Shown here piece by piece: positions 15,003 to 23,786 of a stretch of DNA of 64,000 nt. The notes beneath the pieces were generated by a model. The model did not search any database. It was not told where the DNA came from and saw nothing but the letters and a program-made list of their open reading frames with translations. Positions within the stretch are counted from its first letter, which is position 1, and the number at the start of each line of letters is the position of its first letter. Both the position numbers and the translations under genes were made by a program. Source of the DNA: CAZPZZ01 sp964591245 (GTDB lineage: Bacteria; Acidobacteriota; Vicinamibacteria; Vicinamibacterales; UBA8438); NCBI GenBank assembly GCA_964591245.1, contig CAZPZZ010000005.1, positions 1 through 64,000 of the forward strand. The letters are read 5' to 3'.

Positions 15003-17753
15003 ATGCAGAGACATCGAGGACGGCTAGCCCGTACGACCACCTCGCGTCCACCGTTTGCGCTGAGTCTGGGCCTCCTGCTTGGGTTGTTTGCAGTTGTAGG
15101 TGCCGTGACCGCCGAACTTCAAGCAGGAAACACCACGTATCAGTGGCATGGCGAGCTGGTCTCGCTCAGTGATGACCCCGATGGGATGGCCCTCACGGCG
15201 ACGTCGCGAGTGGTGACAGCCTCCGCACTCGCACACGTGGAGGGATTGAACGCGGGCGATCCGATCGTGATTACCTGGTCAGGTTTTGGAGACCGTGCGA
15301 ACGGTATCCGATCTATTGCAGCCGATGATGGGTCCGGCTTTAGCCCGCGCGACAGCTTCCGTCTGCGGGCGACCTTCGTTGAAGCAGATCTTCCCGGTCA
15401 ACAGCTCACGTTCAAGGTGACCGGGAGCGCACGGCATTTGGCGTCGGTTCATCGTTTGACCAGCGGGCTCTGGGCAACGGTGACCTCGCCACACCGGCCA
15501 TCGCATGGGCCGACCGCGGTCCAGGCGGTTGAGGCGTATGCGCCGACCGGTGGTCAGCGCCAGGCGCGGATGGGGCCACCGGATGGTGCAACGTATCAGT
15601 GGAGCGGCGAACTGGTGTCCCTTGTTGAGGCTCATGGGAGACCGGCGTTGTGGCTCAAATCGAGAATGGCTTCAGCAGATGCGCTTGGCGGCGCCAATCT
15701 GAGTGCTGGAGATCCTATTCTGATTACCTGGTCTGGCTACAACCGGTCTGCTGATAGCATTCGCCGCGTCGCACGGGACGACGGGTCAGGCTTGTGGGGG
15801 AGTGACCGGCTCTTGCTGCGTGCGGCCTTTGTCGGTGTGTCCGGTAGTTATCTGACATATGTCGTACAGCCATCGGAGGAGAGCCTCGACACGCTGCGTT
15901 CGCTGCGTCGTGGGATGTGGGCGACCGGGACGTCACCCCATCGTCCGGATGCGGAGATGGCCGAGGTGGTCGACGTCGCGGCTTTTACCTCGACGATGGC
16001 AAGAGCTGGAGGTGCGGCACCTGCCGCTGGCGATACGTATCGCTGGGCGACCGAACTCGTTTCGCTCGACGACAGCGGTCGGGCGCTCTCCGTTCGTTCA
16101 CGTCTCGTGACGTCCGAGGCACGAGCGGCGGTCGACGGTCTCGAGTCTGGTGACGCCATTCTCATCACCTGGTCTGGCTCAAAGAGCTGGGCGGATGGTA
16201 TTCGCTCCGTTTCGGCGGACGACCGCTCTGGCTTCTGGGGCAGTGACCGGTTGCTTCTGAAGGCGACGTTTGTCGCCGCTGACCCGGCACGTCAATACAT
16301 GACATTTACGGTGCCGCCACCGGCGGCTGGGGTTGGCACGTTGCGCGGCCTCGCGCGTGGAGCCTGGGCTACGCTGACGTCACCCCATCGTCCAGACGCT
16401 GCCATGCCGGTTGCTGGTGTCGAGAGCTTCGTGGCCACGCCAGCCCAGCGTGCGGGGGTGAGTCCGACAGCTGATGACCAGTATCAGTGGCACGCTGAAC
16501 TCGTGGCGCTGAACCAGGCGGATCGCAAGCTGACGGTCAAAGCACGTGTGGTCTCACAGCGAGGCTTGGCGGGCGCCGCCGATCTGCAGGAGGGTGACTC
16601 GATCATCATTGCTTGGTCTGGAGTCGAGGACCGAGCGGATGGAATTCGCGCCGTCGCACGTAACGATGGTTCTGGCTTCTGGGGAAGCGACCGACTGCTG
16701 CTGACGGCTGAGTTCGAGGCACTTACGGGTCAATATTTGACCTTTACGGTGACGCCGCCGCAGGAGAGTCTGGCCATGGTTCAGACCCTGACGCAGGGCA
16801 GCTGGGCGACGTTGTCGAGTCCGCATCTTCCAAGTGCAGGTATGCCGGTGACGGGCGTCCAGGCCTACGCCGGACAGACGATGCCGAGGCAGGCTGGACC
16901 GAGCCCTCGGGCAGGTGAACTCTATAGCTGGAACGGTGAGCTGGTATCGCTGAGCCAGGGTGAGAGCACCGGCACATTGACCGTCACGTCGCGAATCGTG
17001 ACCCCGGAAGGTCTGTCTGGAGCTGCCGATCTCGACTCGGGCGATCCGATACTTATCACCTGGTCTGGCTTCGAGAATCGAGCCAGCGGCATTCGTGCGG
17101 TGGCGAGAGACAACGGCTCTGGCCTTTGGGGCAGTGATCGTTTCTTGCTCCAGGCCGAGTTCGTCAAAATCGAGGGCCAGTTCCTGACGTTTACGGTACG
17201 GCCGCCATCCGACAGCCTTGCTGCAGTACGCACACTGACGGCTGGAGCGTGGACGACGGTGATGTCACGCCACCGGCCATCAGAAGACGTCGATGCTGTC
17301 GAGTCTGTTGATGCGTTCGATCCAGCTCGCCGAGCGAAGCGGTATGTCTGGGGCGGTGAACTTCTCTCTGTTGACGAAGCCAGTCGGACGCTGGAAGTAT
17401 CTGCACCCGTTGAGGAACACGTCTTCCGCTATGCCGACCGGTTTACCGAGGGTGATGAGGTCATGTTGATTTGGGCGCCTCGCCCCGGTGGTTACGAGGT
17501 GCAGGGCATCCGTTACCTGGAGCTTCGTGCAGAGTCCAGTCTGCGTCACGGGTACGTGTTGCCGGCGACCTTTGTTGCTGCGGATGAGGAGAACGGTCGG
17601 ATGAGGTTGCAGGCGACGGTGCCGCAACGGACGGTCGAGCGACTCTCGGGACTGGAGCCTGGTTCGTGGATTGAGGTGACCTCGTTATTCGATCAGTCGG
17701 GAGAGACCGCGGCCGTTTTGGGAGTGCGAGCATTAACCCATGAGGTGAACTAA
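15003..17753 (+). CDS. Secreted protein of six ~148-residue tandem repeats, unknown family
   Basis: 916 residues from the ATG at 15003, which has AAGGAG five bases upstream. A basic N-terminus and a hydrophobic segment (FALSLGLLLGLFAVVGAVTA) indicate export. The rest is six consecutive units of about 140-150 residues. Each unit starts with a Y-x-W-x-x-E-L-[VL]-[SA] block, has GD-x-I-x-ITWSG in the middle, then a GIR-x-[IV]-A-x-DDGSG block, a hydrophobic strand ending in LTF-x-V, and closes with G-x-WAT-x-[TS]SPHRP. The alternation of polar and hydrophobic residues suggests all-beta domains. Unit six is divergent. I recognise no family or catalytic site; adhesion, envelope structure or binding are possible. 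A strong terminator follows. Confidence 0.8.
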   Translation: MQRHRGRLARTTTSRPPFALSLGLLLGLFAVVGAVTAELQAGNTTYQWHGELVSLSDDPDGMALTATSRVVTASALAHVEGLNAGDPIVITWSGFGDRANGIRSIAADDGSGFSPRDSFRLRATFVEADLPGQQLTFKVTGSARHLASVHRLTSGLWATVTSPHRPSHGPTAVQAVEAYAPTGGQRQARMGPPDGATYQWSGELVSLVEAHGRPALWLKSRMASADALGGANLSAGDPILITWSGYNRSADSIRRVARDDGSGLWGSDRLLLRAAFVGVSGSYLTYVVQPSEESLDTLRSLRRGMWATGTSPHRPDAEMAEVVDVAAFTSTMARAGGAAPAAGDTYRWATELVSLDDSGRALSVRSRLVTSEARAAVDGLESGDAILITWSGSKSWADGIRSVSADDRSGFWGSDRLLLKATFVAADPARQYMTFTVPPPAAGVGTLRGLARGAWATLTSPHRPDAAMPVAGVESFVATPAQRAGVSPTADDQYQWHAELVALNQADRKLTVKARVVSQRGLAGAADLQEGDSIIIAWSGVEDRADGIRAVARNDGSGFWGSDRLLLTAEFEALTGQYLTFTVTPPQESLAMVQTLTQGSWATLSSPHLPSAGMPVTGVQAYAGQTMPRQAGPSPRAGELYSWNGELVSLSQGESTGTLTVTSRIVTPEGLSGAADLDSGDPILITWSGFENRASGIRAVARDNGSGLWGSDRFLLQAEFVKIEGQFLTFTVRPPSDSLAAVRTLTAGAWTTVMSRHRPSEDVDAVESVDAFDPARRAKRYVWGGELLSVDEASRTLEVSAPVEEHVFRYADRFTEGDEVMLIWAPRPGGYEVQGIRYLELRAESSLRHGYVLPATFVAADEENGRMRLQATVPQRTVERLSGLEPGSWIEVTSLFDQSGETAAVLGVRALTHEVN
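15135..17750 (+). repeat. Six tandem coding repeats within the secreted protein
   Basis: Units begin at about 15135, 15591, 16035, 16479, 16920 and 17340, so spacings are 456, 444, 444, 441 and 420 bases. Units one to five are clearly related in protein and partly in DNA (for example TATCAGTGG at the start of units 1, 2 and 4, and CCTGGTCTGG or GCTTGGTCTGG in the middle). Unit six keeps the order of blocks but has lost the ITWSG, DDGSG and SPHRP wording. Confidence 0.8.
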
Positions 17754-17799
17754 ACGGCGGAGGGGCTTCGTCCCCTGATAGGTCGCGAGAATCGCGTAT

Positions 17800-17845
17800 G
17801 GGCGAGGGGCGGACCACCGGGTCCATCCTTCGCCCTTTTCTTTTG
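17800..17845 (+). terminator. Strong rho-independent terminator
   Basis: A 16-bp stem (two G-T wobbles and one mismatch) at 17800-17835 with a 3-4 base loop is followed by TTTTCTTTT (17836-17844). It ends the repeat-protein gene and lies between it and the convergent pirin gene. Confidence 0.8.
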
Positions 17846-17853
17846 TCCTGAGG

Positions 17854-18753
17854 TTAACGAATGAATGTACCGTTCTGCAGTTCGGCAAACGCCTGACGTA
17901 GCTCTTCCTGCGTATTCATCACAATCGGGCCGCGCCACGCGACCGGCTCTGCGAACGGATGGCCTGAAATGAGCAGAAACTTGATTCCTTCTGGACCGGT
18001 CTGCACGACGATTTCATCCCCACCATCGAATAGGATGAGTGACCGATTCATCACCGGAGCGGCCGATGCGTGCCCACGTGATCCCAGCTCTTCTGTGGCG
18101 ATCGGGCGAGGCCTTGAGGCATCGCGAAAGTGGCCAGTCCCTGCGAACACGTAGGCGAATGCGTGTCGTGGAGACTCAACGGGCAGCCGTTTCGTCGTCT
18201 CTGGTGGGACCCAGACGTCGAGATATCGAGGGTCGGCGGCAATGCCATCGACCGGGCCTGTCTGTCCCCAATAACTTCCGCATATGATTCGGATGCGGGT
18301 TCCGTCGTCGTCGACGACAGAGGGAATCTCGTGTGCGGTGACGTCCTGGTACCTCGGTGCCGTCATCTTTAAGGATGACGGAAGATTGGCCCAGAGCTGG
18401 AAGCCGTGCATCCGACCTCGGGCATCCCCTTGTGGCATTTCTTGATGCAAGATACCGCGTCCTGCCGTCATCCACTGAACATCTCCATTGTTCAGCATTC
18501 CACGGTTGCCGAGACTGTCTCCATGAGCAATTGAGCCTGCGAGAACATACGTGATCGTTTCGATTCCTCGATGCGGGTGCCACGGAAACCCTTTCTGGTA
18601 ATCATTAGGGTCTTCGTTCCGGAAATCATCCAGGAGTAGAAACGGATCGAACTCGTGCGCACCGTGAAATCCGAACGCCCGGTGGAGTTTCACACCTGCG
18701 CCCTCGAGCGCCGGTTGCGATTGGCTTACGTGCTTGATTGGCCGAATGGACAT
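17854..18753 (-). CDS. Pirin family protein
   Basis: 299 residues from the ATG at 18753 (MSIRPIKHV); a TTG nine codons upstream is also open, and neither has a clear ribosome site. A bicupin of the pirin family: the N-terminal cupin has FDPFLLLDDF, the metal-binding HPHRGIET (His 59, His 61) and GILHQEMP, and the C-terminal cupin carries GHPFAEPVAWRGPIVMNT. Family members bind one Fe(II) through three His and a Glu; some act as quercetin dioxygenases, others as redox-sensing co-regulators, so the role is open. Cytosolic, monocistronic and convergent with the repeat-protein gene. Confidence 0.88.
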   Translation of the reverse strand: MSIRPIKHVSQSQPALEGAGVKLHRAFGFHGAHEFDPFLLLDDFRNEDPNDYQKGFPWHPHRGIETITYVLAGSIAHGDSLGNRGMLNNGDVQWMTAGRGILHQEMPQGDARGRMHGFQLWANLPSSLKMTAPRYQDVTAHEIPSVVDDDGTRIRIICGSYWGQTGPVDGIAADPRYLDVWVPPETTKRLPVESPRHAFAYVFAGTGHFRDASRPRPIATEELGSRGHASAAPVMNRSLILFDGGDEIVVQTGPEGIKFLLISGHPFAEPVAWRGPIVMNTQEELRQAFAELQNGTFIR

Positions 18754-18780
18754 GGGTGCGTTCACTTGGGTCAAGGTCAA

Positions 18781-19464
18781 CGGCTACACGTCGCGCTGTC
18801 GCCGTACCTCAATGACGGGTATTTCCACGGCGCGTCGGCGAGGTCTGGCCGGTCCTTGTGTCGTCGACGTGTAACGCCGCCACTCTCATGTTGGGCGAGC
18901 CACGGGTCCGCAGCCGTGGTGGGGCCCGTGCGTGTGGAACACACGGGCCAGTGGTCCCAAGGAACACCCAGACATTCTGGACCTTACTACGGAAAAATCC
19001 AAAACTTGAAATCGTGTGTTCCTATACAGGACACGTCAGGGGATATGCGGGAGAGTGGCATCGTGTGTACGCCCGTTATAAGAGGTTTTGAAGATTCTTC
19101 TTAAGCCACGTGTTTGTATTTAGTTAAGTCGTATTTCTTAAAATTTTTGGCTATCACGTGCCTTGGTACCGAGCTTGCCAATCTTCGTTGTGTGTGACTT
19201 TGAGTGTTCCCGCCGGATCTACAGGGTGGACGGAACATGACTATGCGCAGCAATCGTTTGATCGGCAGGGTTGGTCCCGCACCGTGGAACGCGCGCGCAC
19301 CCTGGTTACGCGCTGTCGTGCTCAGGGCAGAACGTATGACCTGTTCTCGGAGGGTGTGGAATCGATGTGTTCGATCTACCTGCCATCGGTGTCACTGAGA
19401 TGTCCTCGTCTGGGGGCTCCGCGGTCGGCCTATTTGGTCTGTTCTTAGCGATTAGAGCGGCGTC
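18781..19464. other. Long intergenic region with GC-rich hairpins
   Basis: No gene with a recognisable product. At 18898-18955 there are two adjacent stem-loops: CCACGG/CCGTGG, then a longer bulged one with GGCCCG/CGGGCC around TGTG-GAA-CACA. At 19085-19155 the sequence turns AT-rich and could hold the promoter for the HD-GYP gene. I compared the structured part with the GEMM c-di-GMP riboswitch core and saw no match. Short frames here lack family features. Confidence 0.4.
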
Positions 19465-21426
19465 ATGACTGAGGTCTCACTGTCTCGCATCGGGCGGGTG
19501 TATGTGCTTGCCGTGCTGGCGACCGGGGCGGGGCTCATCGTGAGTTCGATGCTCCAGGTTGCGGCCGCGGACATCGGGACCTCCTGGATGGTGGTTGTTG
19601 GTTTGTCCCTGCTGTGCGCGCCATTTTCGCTCAGGATTCCATCGATGCGGGCGACGGTCACGGTGACCGAAGCGTTCGTCTTTGCGTCTGCGTTACTCTT
19701 CGGGCCACCGGTGGCGACTGTCATCGTTGCATTCGACGGGCTCGTCCTGTCGCTACGGGCCGAGCGGCGGAGCGTCGATCGTGTGGGTTTCAACATGGCG
19801 GAGCCCGCGATCTCCGTCTGGATGTCATCTCACCTGTTCTATGTGGTGTCCGGGGTGGAGCCCTTGGCGGGGCGGGCCGTTGAACTCACACCACTGCTGT
19901 TGCCGTTGCTGTTGATGATTGCTTCCTACTTCTTGCTCAACGGGGTGTTGAGCCTGACGGCACTGTGGTTTGAAACCCACGTCAATCTCTACGAGTTCTT
20001 GAAACAGCAGCTTCCGCACGTTGCCATCAATTGCTTCACGAGCTGCTGTTGCATTGTCTTACTTGTGCTGAACCTGCCCGACTTGTCTCTGGAAGTGTTG
20101 GGGATGTTCGTGCCGCTGCTGGTCTTGACGTACGCCTCGTCCAAACTGTCCACCGCAAGGGTGGAAGAAGCGAATAGGCATTTGGGCGAGCTGAGCCGGC
20201 TCTACCTCACGACTATCGAGGCGCTGGCATTGGCAATCGACGCAAAAGACCTGGTCACCAGTGGACACATCCGGCGTGTACAGAGTCATTCAGTCGCGGT
20301 GGCGCGCAAACTCGGTGTCACTGATGCAAGAGAGATCAAGGCAATCGAAGCGTCAGCGTTGCTGCATGATCTCGGTAAGCTGGCCATTCCAGAGCACGTG
20401 TTGAACAAGCCGGGCAAACTTACCGAGTCCGAGTTTGAACAGATGAAATCCCACGCGAAGATTGGGGCTGACATCTTGTCCACGATAGATTTTCCCTACC
20501 CTGTTGAGCCAATCGTGCGGCACCACCACGAGACCTGGGATGGTCAGGGTTATCCGGATGGGCTTGTGGGCGACGCGATTCCCTTAGGTGCACGGATCTT
20601 GAGTGTCGTGGATTGTTTCGATGCTTTAACGTCGGATCGTCCCTATCGCCGGGCTATGGACAAGGAACACGCGCTGGCTGTGATTACGGCGCGGCGGGGT
20701 GGGCACTACGATCCGCGAGTAGTCGACGTATTCGTGGAACTCATCGAGGACTTGCTCAACCCAGCGGTTGCAAGTGCGCACCACGACTGCCTGGTGGCCG
20801 CGAAAGAGGCGGAGGTCCCCAAGGTGGTGGCACCGGAGCAGGCGGTTCGTCCCACTATGTTGAATGACGCGGTGCCTATGGCATCACATACTCATGTGGG
20901 AGAACGACGGGCTCACTCGGGCGACCTCGTGCTCCCCAACTTTGTGGAGGTGGCGCGATACGCCGAATCGGTGATGCCCGGGGCCTTGTGTGTGGTCTAC
21001 CACCATCAGCAGGAACTGGCCAGACTTACCGTGTCGCACGTGTCGATTCCAGAGTATGAGTTTGTGTTGCGCGACTTCTGCGTACCGCTGGGTGACTGTT
21101 TGACCGGATGGGTGGGCGCCAATCGTGAAATTGTCTACAACTCAGATCCGACCCTCGATTTCGGGGACCTTGCCCCGGCATTCACTCCACGTTTTCGTAG
21201 CTGTTTCTCAGTGCCGGTGATACGAGATGGTGAGCTTGTTGGCGTGCTCAGCGTCTATGGACAGGAGCCGCAAGGACTCACCCGCCAGCGGGCTGATGAC
21301 ATCGTGCAGCTCGTGGACGCTGGTTTCACGGGTAGGTTGCAAGATCCCGGTGTGACGCAGTTGAAAGAGGTGGAAGATCTACCTACCTCGACGAAGAAAG
21401 CACGTAGCAGCGCGATCGTGGTCTAG
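19465..21426 (+). CDS. Membrane HD-GYP phosphodiesterase with C-terminal GAF domain
   Basis: 653 residues. Residues 1-225 hold about seven membrane helices, probably a ligand-sensing module. The HD-GYP domain follows (about 250-435) with LLHDLGKLAIP (HD near 300), HHHE (about 352) and DGQGYPDGL; its metal-binding His/Asp set looks complete, so hydrolysis of cyclic di-GMP is expected. A variable linker leads to a GAF-like domain (about 490-640: CVPLGDCLTGWVGANREIV, FRSCFSVPVIRDGELVGVLSVYG). GAF is usually N-terminal to HD-GYP, so the C-terminal position is unusual. Stands alone; a role in switching between motile and attached states is inferred. Confidence 0.88.
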   Translation: MTEVSLSRIGRVYVLAVLATGAGLIVSSMLQVAAADIGTSWMVVVGLSLLCAPFSLRIPSMRATVTVTEAFVFASALLFGPPVATVIVAFDGLVLSLRAERRSVDRVGFNMAEPAISVWMSSHLFYVVSGVEPLAGRAVELTPLLLPLLLMIASYFLLNGVLSLTALWFETHVNLYEFLKQQLPHVAINCFTSCCCIVLLVLNLPDLSLEVLGMFVPLLVLTYASSKLSTARVEEANRHLGELSRLYLTTIEALALAIDAKDLVTSGHIRRVQSHSVAVARKLGVTDAREIKAIEASALLHDLGKLAIPEHVLNKPGKLTESEFEQMKSHAKIGADILSTIDFPYPVEPIVRHHHETWDGQGYPDGLVGDAIPLGARILSVVDCFDALTSDRPYRRAMDKEHALAVITARRGGHYDPRVVDVFVELIEDLLNPAVASAHHDCLVAAKEAEVPKVVAPEQAVRPTMLNDAVPMASHTHVGERRAHSGDLVLPNFVEVARYAESVMPGALCVVYHHQQELARLTVSHVSIPEYEFVLRDFCVPLGDCLTGWVGANREIVYNSDPTLDFGDLAPAFTPRFRSCFSVPVIRDGELVGVLSVYGQEPQGLTRQRADDIVQLVDAGFTGRLQDPGVTQLKEVEDLPTSTKKARSSAIVV

Positions 21427-21487
21427 TACACGCCTCGGGCAGGTTCTCCTTGACGCGTCGGCGTAGTGGTTCGGTGGAGGCGCTGTC

Positions 21488-22321
21488 TTACGGATCACGA
21501 GGGTGCGCGGCGCTCCATTCCCGGGTAAGGCGTTGGGCTTCGGCGAATTCGTCTGGACTCATCGTGCTCGCAACCCGGTCACGCCCACGGATGACCAGTT
21601 CTCGGTTGCGATCCGCATTCTGTCTACCCGCGGCTGAGAGGCTAAACCACACGTACGCGGCCACGTAGTCCTGCGGAACGCCGACACCGGCTTCGTACAT
21701 CACCCCCAGGTTCCACTGCGCATCGGCATGTCCCTGCTCGGCGGCCGACCGGTACCAGCGCATCGCTTGGATGTCGTTTTGTGGGAGACCACGACCGATG
21801 TCATACAGGACTCCGAGGTTGTATTGCGCTACGTCGTATCCCTGCTCGGCGGCCAGTTGATACCACCGTGCGGCTTCGATGTCGTCTAGCGGCACGCCCC
21901 GACCGGTCGCGTATCTGTTCCCGAGGGTGAACTGCGCCACGGCACCTCCCTGCTCGGCTGCGAGTCGATACCACCGTACGGCTTCGGCATGATCCCGCGG
22001 AACGCCGAATCCGAACTGGTAAAAATCACCAAGTCTGCTCTGTGCGCTGGCATGCCCCTGTTCGGCCGCTAGCCGATACCAGCGAGCCGCTTCCGTATCT
22101 CCGATTGTGTCTACTTCGACGTCTTGACTATCAATGAGGTGGATTTCATCGAGGCAGCCAACGTCGTGCATGCACCCAAACTCGTACTGGGCTTCGGCAT
22201 TGCCCTGCTGCGCCGATTCCCGTAACGCATCGATCTGCGGTGTTTGCGCCGGTAGTGGCCTACTCAACATGAACACGATGAGTACGGTGACGCCGGTCGT
22301 TTTGCGTACGCCACGGGTCAT
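21488..22321 (-). CDS. Secreted Sel1-like repeat protein
   Basis: 277 residues from the ATG at 22321 (MTRGVRKTTGV), chosen for the AAGAGGA site upstream; the frame is open 11 codons further. A signal peptide ends at ...RPLPAQT. Four to five Sel1 repeats follow, each with A-x-RWYR-x-AAEQG-x-A-x-AQ-x-x-LG and a G-x-GVP-x-D turn, ending in a YVWFSLSAAG unit. Sel1 proteins are solenoid adaptors for periplasmic complexes or envelope signalling. The conserved EGCMHDVGC region before the repeats holds two Cys that might form a disulfide. Convergent with the HD-GYP gene with 61 bases between the stops. Confidence 0.85.
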   Translation of the reverse strand: MTRGVRKTTGVTVLIVFMLSRPLPAQTPQIDALRESAQQGNAEAQYEFGCMHDVGCLDEIHLIDSQDVEVDTIGDTEAARWYRLAAEQGHASAQSRLGDFYQFGFGVPRDHAEAVRWYRLAAEQGGAVAQFTLGNRYATGRGVPLDDIEAARWYQLAAEQGYDVAQYNLGVLYDIGRGLPQNDIQAMRWYRSAAEQGHADAQWNLGVMYEAGVGVPQDYVAAYVWFSLSAAGRQNADRNRELVIRGRDRVASTMSPDEFAEAQRLTREWSAAHPRDP

Positions 22322-22799
22322 GGGTCCTCTTGACTCCTGGGATGGTTCATACACGCCAACATCCTACTGTCCGCGCGCGGTAGGAACAATACGGCCCCAG
22401 AATGGTGTTGGCCGCTGACGCGATGCTGACACGGGCCGCCGGCCGGTTTTGCCTCACTGCTCTCGATGGCGATGGCCCATCCATGGCTCTCTGTTTATAG
22501 GACAGGCGTTGTGAAAGAGGCACGCAACCAAGGCTAGCGGTCGCAGGCTTGTCGGATCGTACCAGTTGACAAATGTTTCACGCGACAGTGATGAGCACGT
22601 GCGTCGTACGAAGCGTAGTTGGCACACGGTCTTGATATTTGGGGTGGAGGAGACTCTAATACTGCCCTATCGCTGTCAGAAAACATTGCTAGGCGTTGAC
22701 ACCGAACTTATGTGCCCAGGAGAGACCTTCTTTGAAGTATGACTGTCGGGCGAATGCCTGGGTGGCGTGTGGATCCCGGCCGGCCTTGGGGCAGTCGCC
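22322..22799. other. Intergenic region between divergent genes
   Basis: No gene seen. A possible promoter for the next gene is TTGATA (22632-22637) and TAATAC (22657-22662), but the 19-base spacing makes it weak. A GGCC-rich hairpin lies near 22434-22452. Confidence 0.35.
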
Positions 22800-23726
22800 A
22801 TGAGGCTTGATCTTGTGCCTTCACGCGAGCAAGATTTCCCCGTGTATCGATCATGGCTGTTTCTTCTTCCGCTGGGACTCCTGATCGTGTCTGGATCTGC
22901 GGCGGGCCAGTCGGCCGGCCTGGATCTCGTGGTGACTCTACATCGGGCCGGTGAGCAGCTGGAGCAACATTACCAACGGTCGCAACGTATTGTCTCGACC
23001 GAAGAGGTATGGGTGCGGTCGTTCAGGCACGATATGCAGTCCAATGGTTCTCCTCGCCGACTGAGGTTTGAGCACCGGCTCGAGTGGGGGATGTCCGAAT
23101 CCGGTGACGGACCTACCGTGTCGGTGCGCCGGGAGTTGCAGTCCGTAAACGGGCGTGAGCCCAGACCACAGGATGTAGATGGGTGCCTCACGCCGTTGGC
23201 CGAGGACGAGGATCCGTTATCCGCGCTGTTGCCGAACCGTCAGAGGGACTTTGAGTTCTCTGTGGCTGAGGTCGAGCGCGTGGAGGGTCGCGAGGTGGCG
23301 CGACTCGAGTATGTACCCTTGGACGAAGGTGTTGCGGAGGTGATTTGGGAAGAGGGATGCGTGTCGATCTCTCTTCCCGGGTGGATGCGCGGGGAGGTAT
23401 GGGTGGACGTCGAATCGGGGGTCGTGCTCCGTCTCGATCAGCATTTGATGCGGCGGTTCGAATTTCAGCATCCACCCGACAGCCCGCGGGGTAGACGGGG
23501 GCGGATTGCGCTTGAGCGCTCTGATTTGAGTATTCGGTACCACCGCGTGTCGTTCCGTGATCCGGACGAAACACTCATGCTGCCCCGGTCAGTCGAGCGC
23601 AACTGGGTCTTGCAGGGAAGCGGTTTCGTGCCACGGTACTATCGCAGTCAGGAGTACTCGAATTATCGTCGATTTGTTACTGGTGGGCGCCTGGTCCCGA
23701 CGCCGGATGCCGCCAGTGACCGGTAG
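22800..23726 (+). CDS. Exported protein of unknown function
   Basis: 308 residues from an ATG at 22800; a GTG 11 codons upstream is an alternative. After a basic and hydrophobic leader (SWLFLLPLGLLIVSGSAAGQ) the mature part begins with a helix (VVTLHRAGEQLEQHYQRSQRIVSTEEVWVRSF) and continues with beta-rich stretches such as VWVDVESGVVLRLDQHLMRRF and LPRSVERNWVLQG. The pattern recalls the curved beta-sheet proteins related to lipoprotein carriers, but I cannot name the family. It precedes the Gfo/Idh/MocA gene by 60 bases and could be co-transcribed. Confidence 0.65.
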   Translation: MRLDLVPSREQDFPVYRSWLFLLPLGLLIVSGSAAGQSAGLDLVVTLHRAGEQLEQHYQRSQRIVSTEEVWVRSFRHDMQSNGSPRRLRFEHRLEWGMSESGDGPTVSVRRELQSVNGREPRPQDVDGCLTPLAEDEDPLSALLPNRQRDFEFSVAEVERVEGREVARLEYVPLDEGVAEVIWEEGCVSISLPGWMRGEVWVDVESGVVLRLDQHLMRRFEFQHPPDSPRGRRGRIALERSDLSIRYHRVSFRDPDETLMLPRSVERNWVLQGSGFVPRYYRSQEYSNYRRFVTGGRLVPTPDAASDR

Positions 23727-23786
23727 GGCATTTTGTTCTCACGTTTGTTAACGAGGCTCGCACGAAGCCAGGCAGGAGACCGTTCC

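Noticed and set aside
18890..18960. c-di-GMP (GEMM) riboswitch before the HD-GYP gene
   Set aside because: The conserved GEMM core pairs and tetraloop/receptor sequences were not found.
19158..19448. 96-residue plus-strand frame before the HD-GYP gene
   Set aside because: No ribosome site, no conserved pattern, and composition like a non-coding frame.
23450..23480. Possible tRNA T-loop (GGTTCGAAT)
   Set aside because: It is inside a coding region and lacks the other arms of a tRNA.
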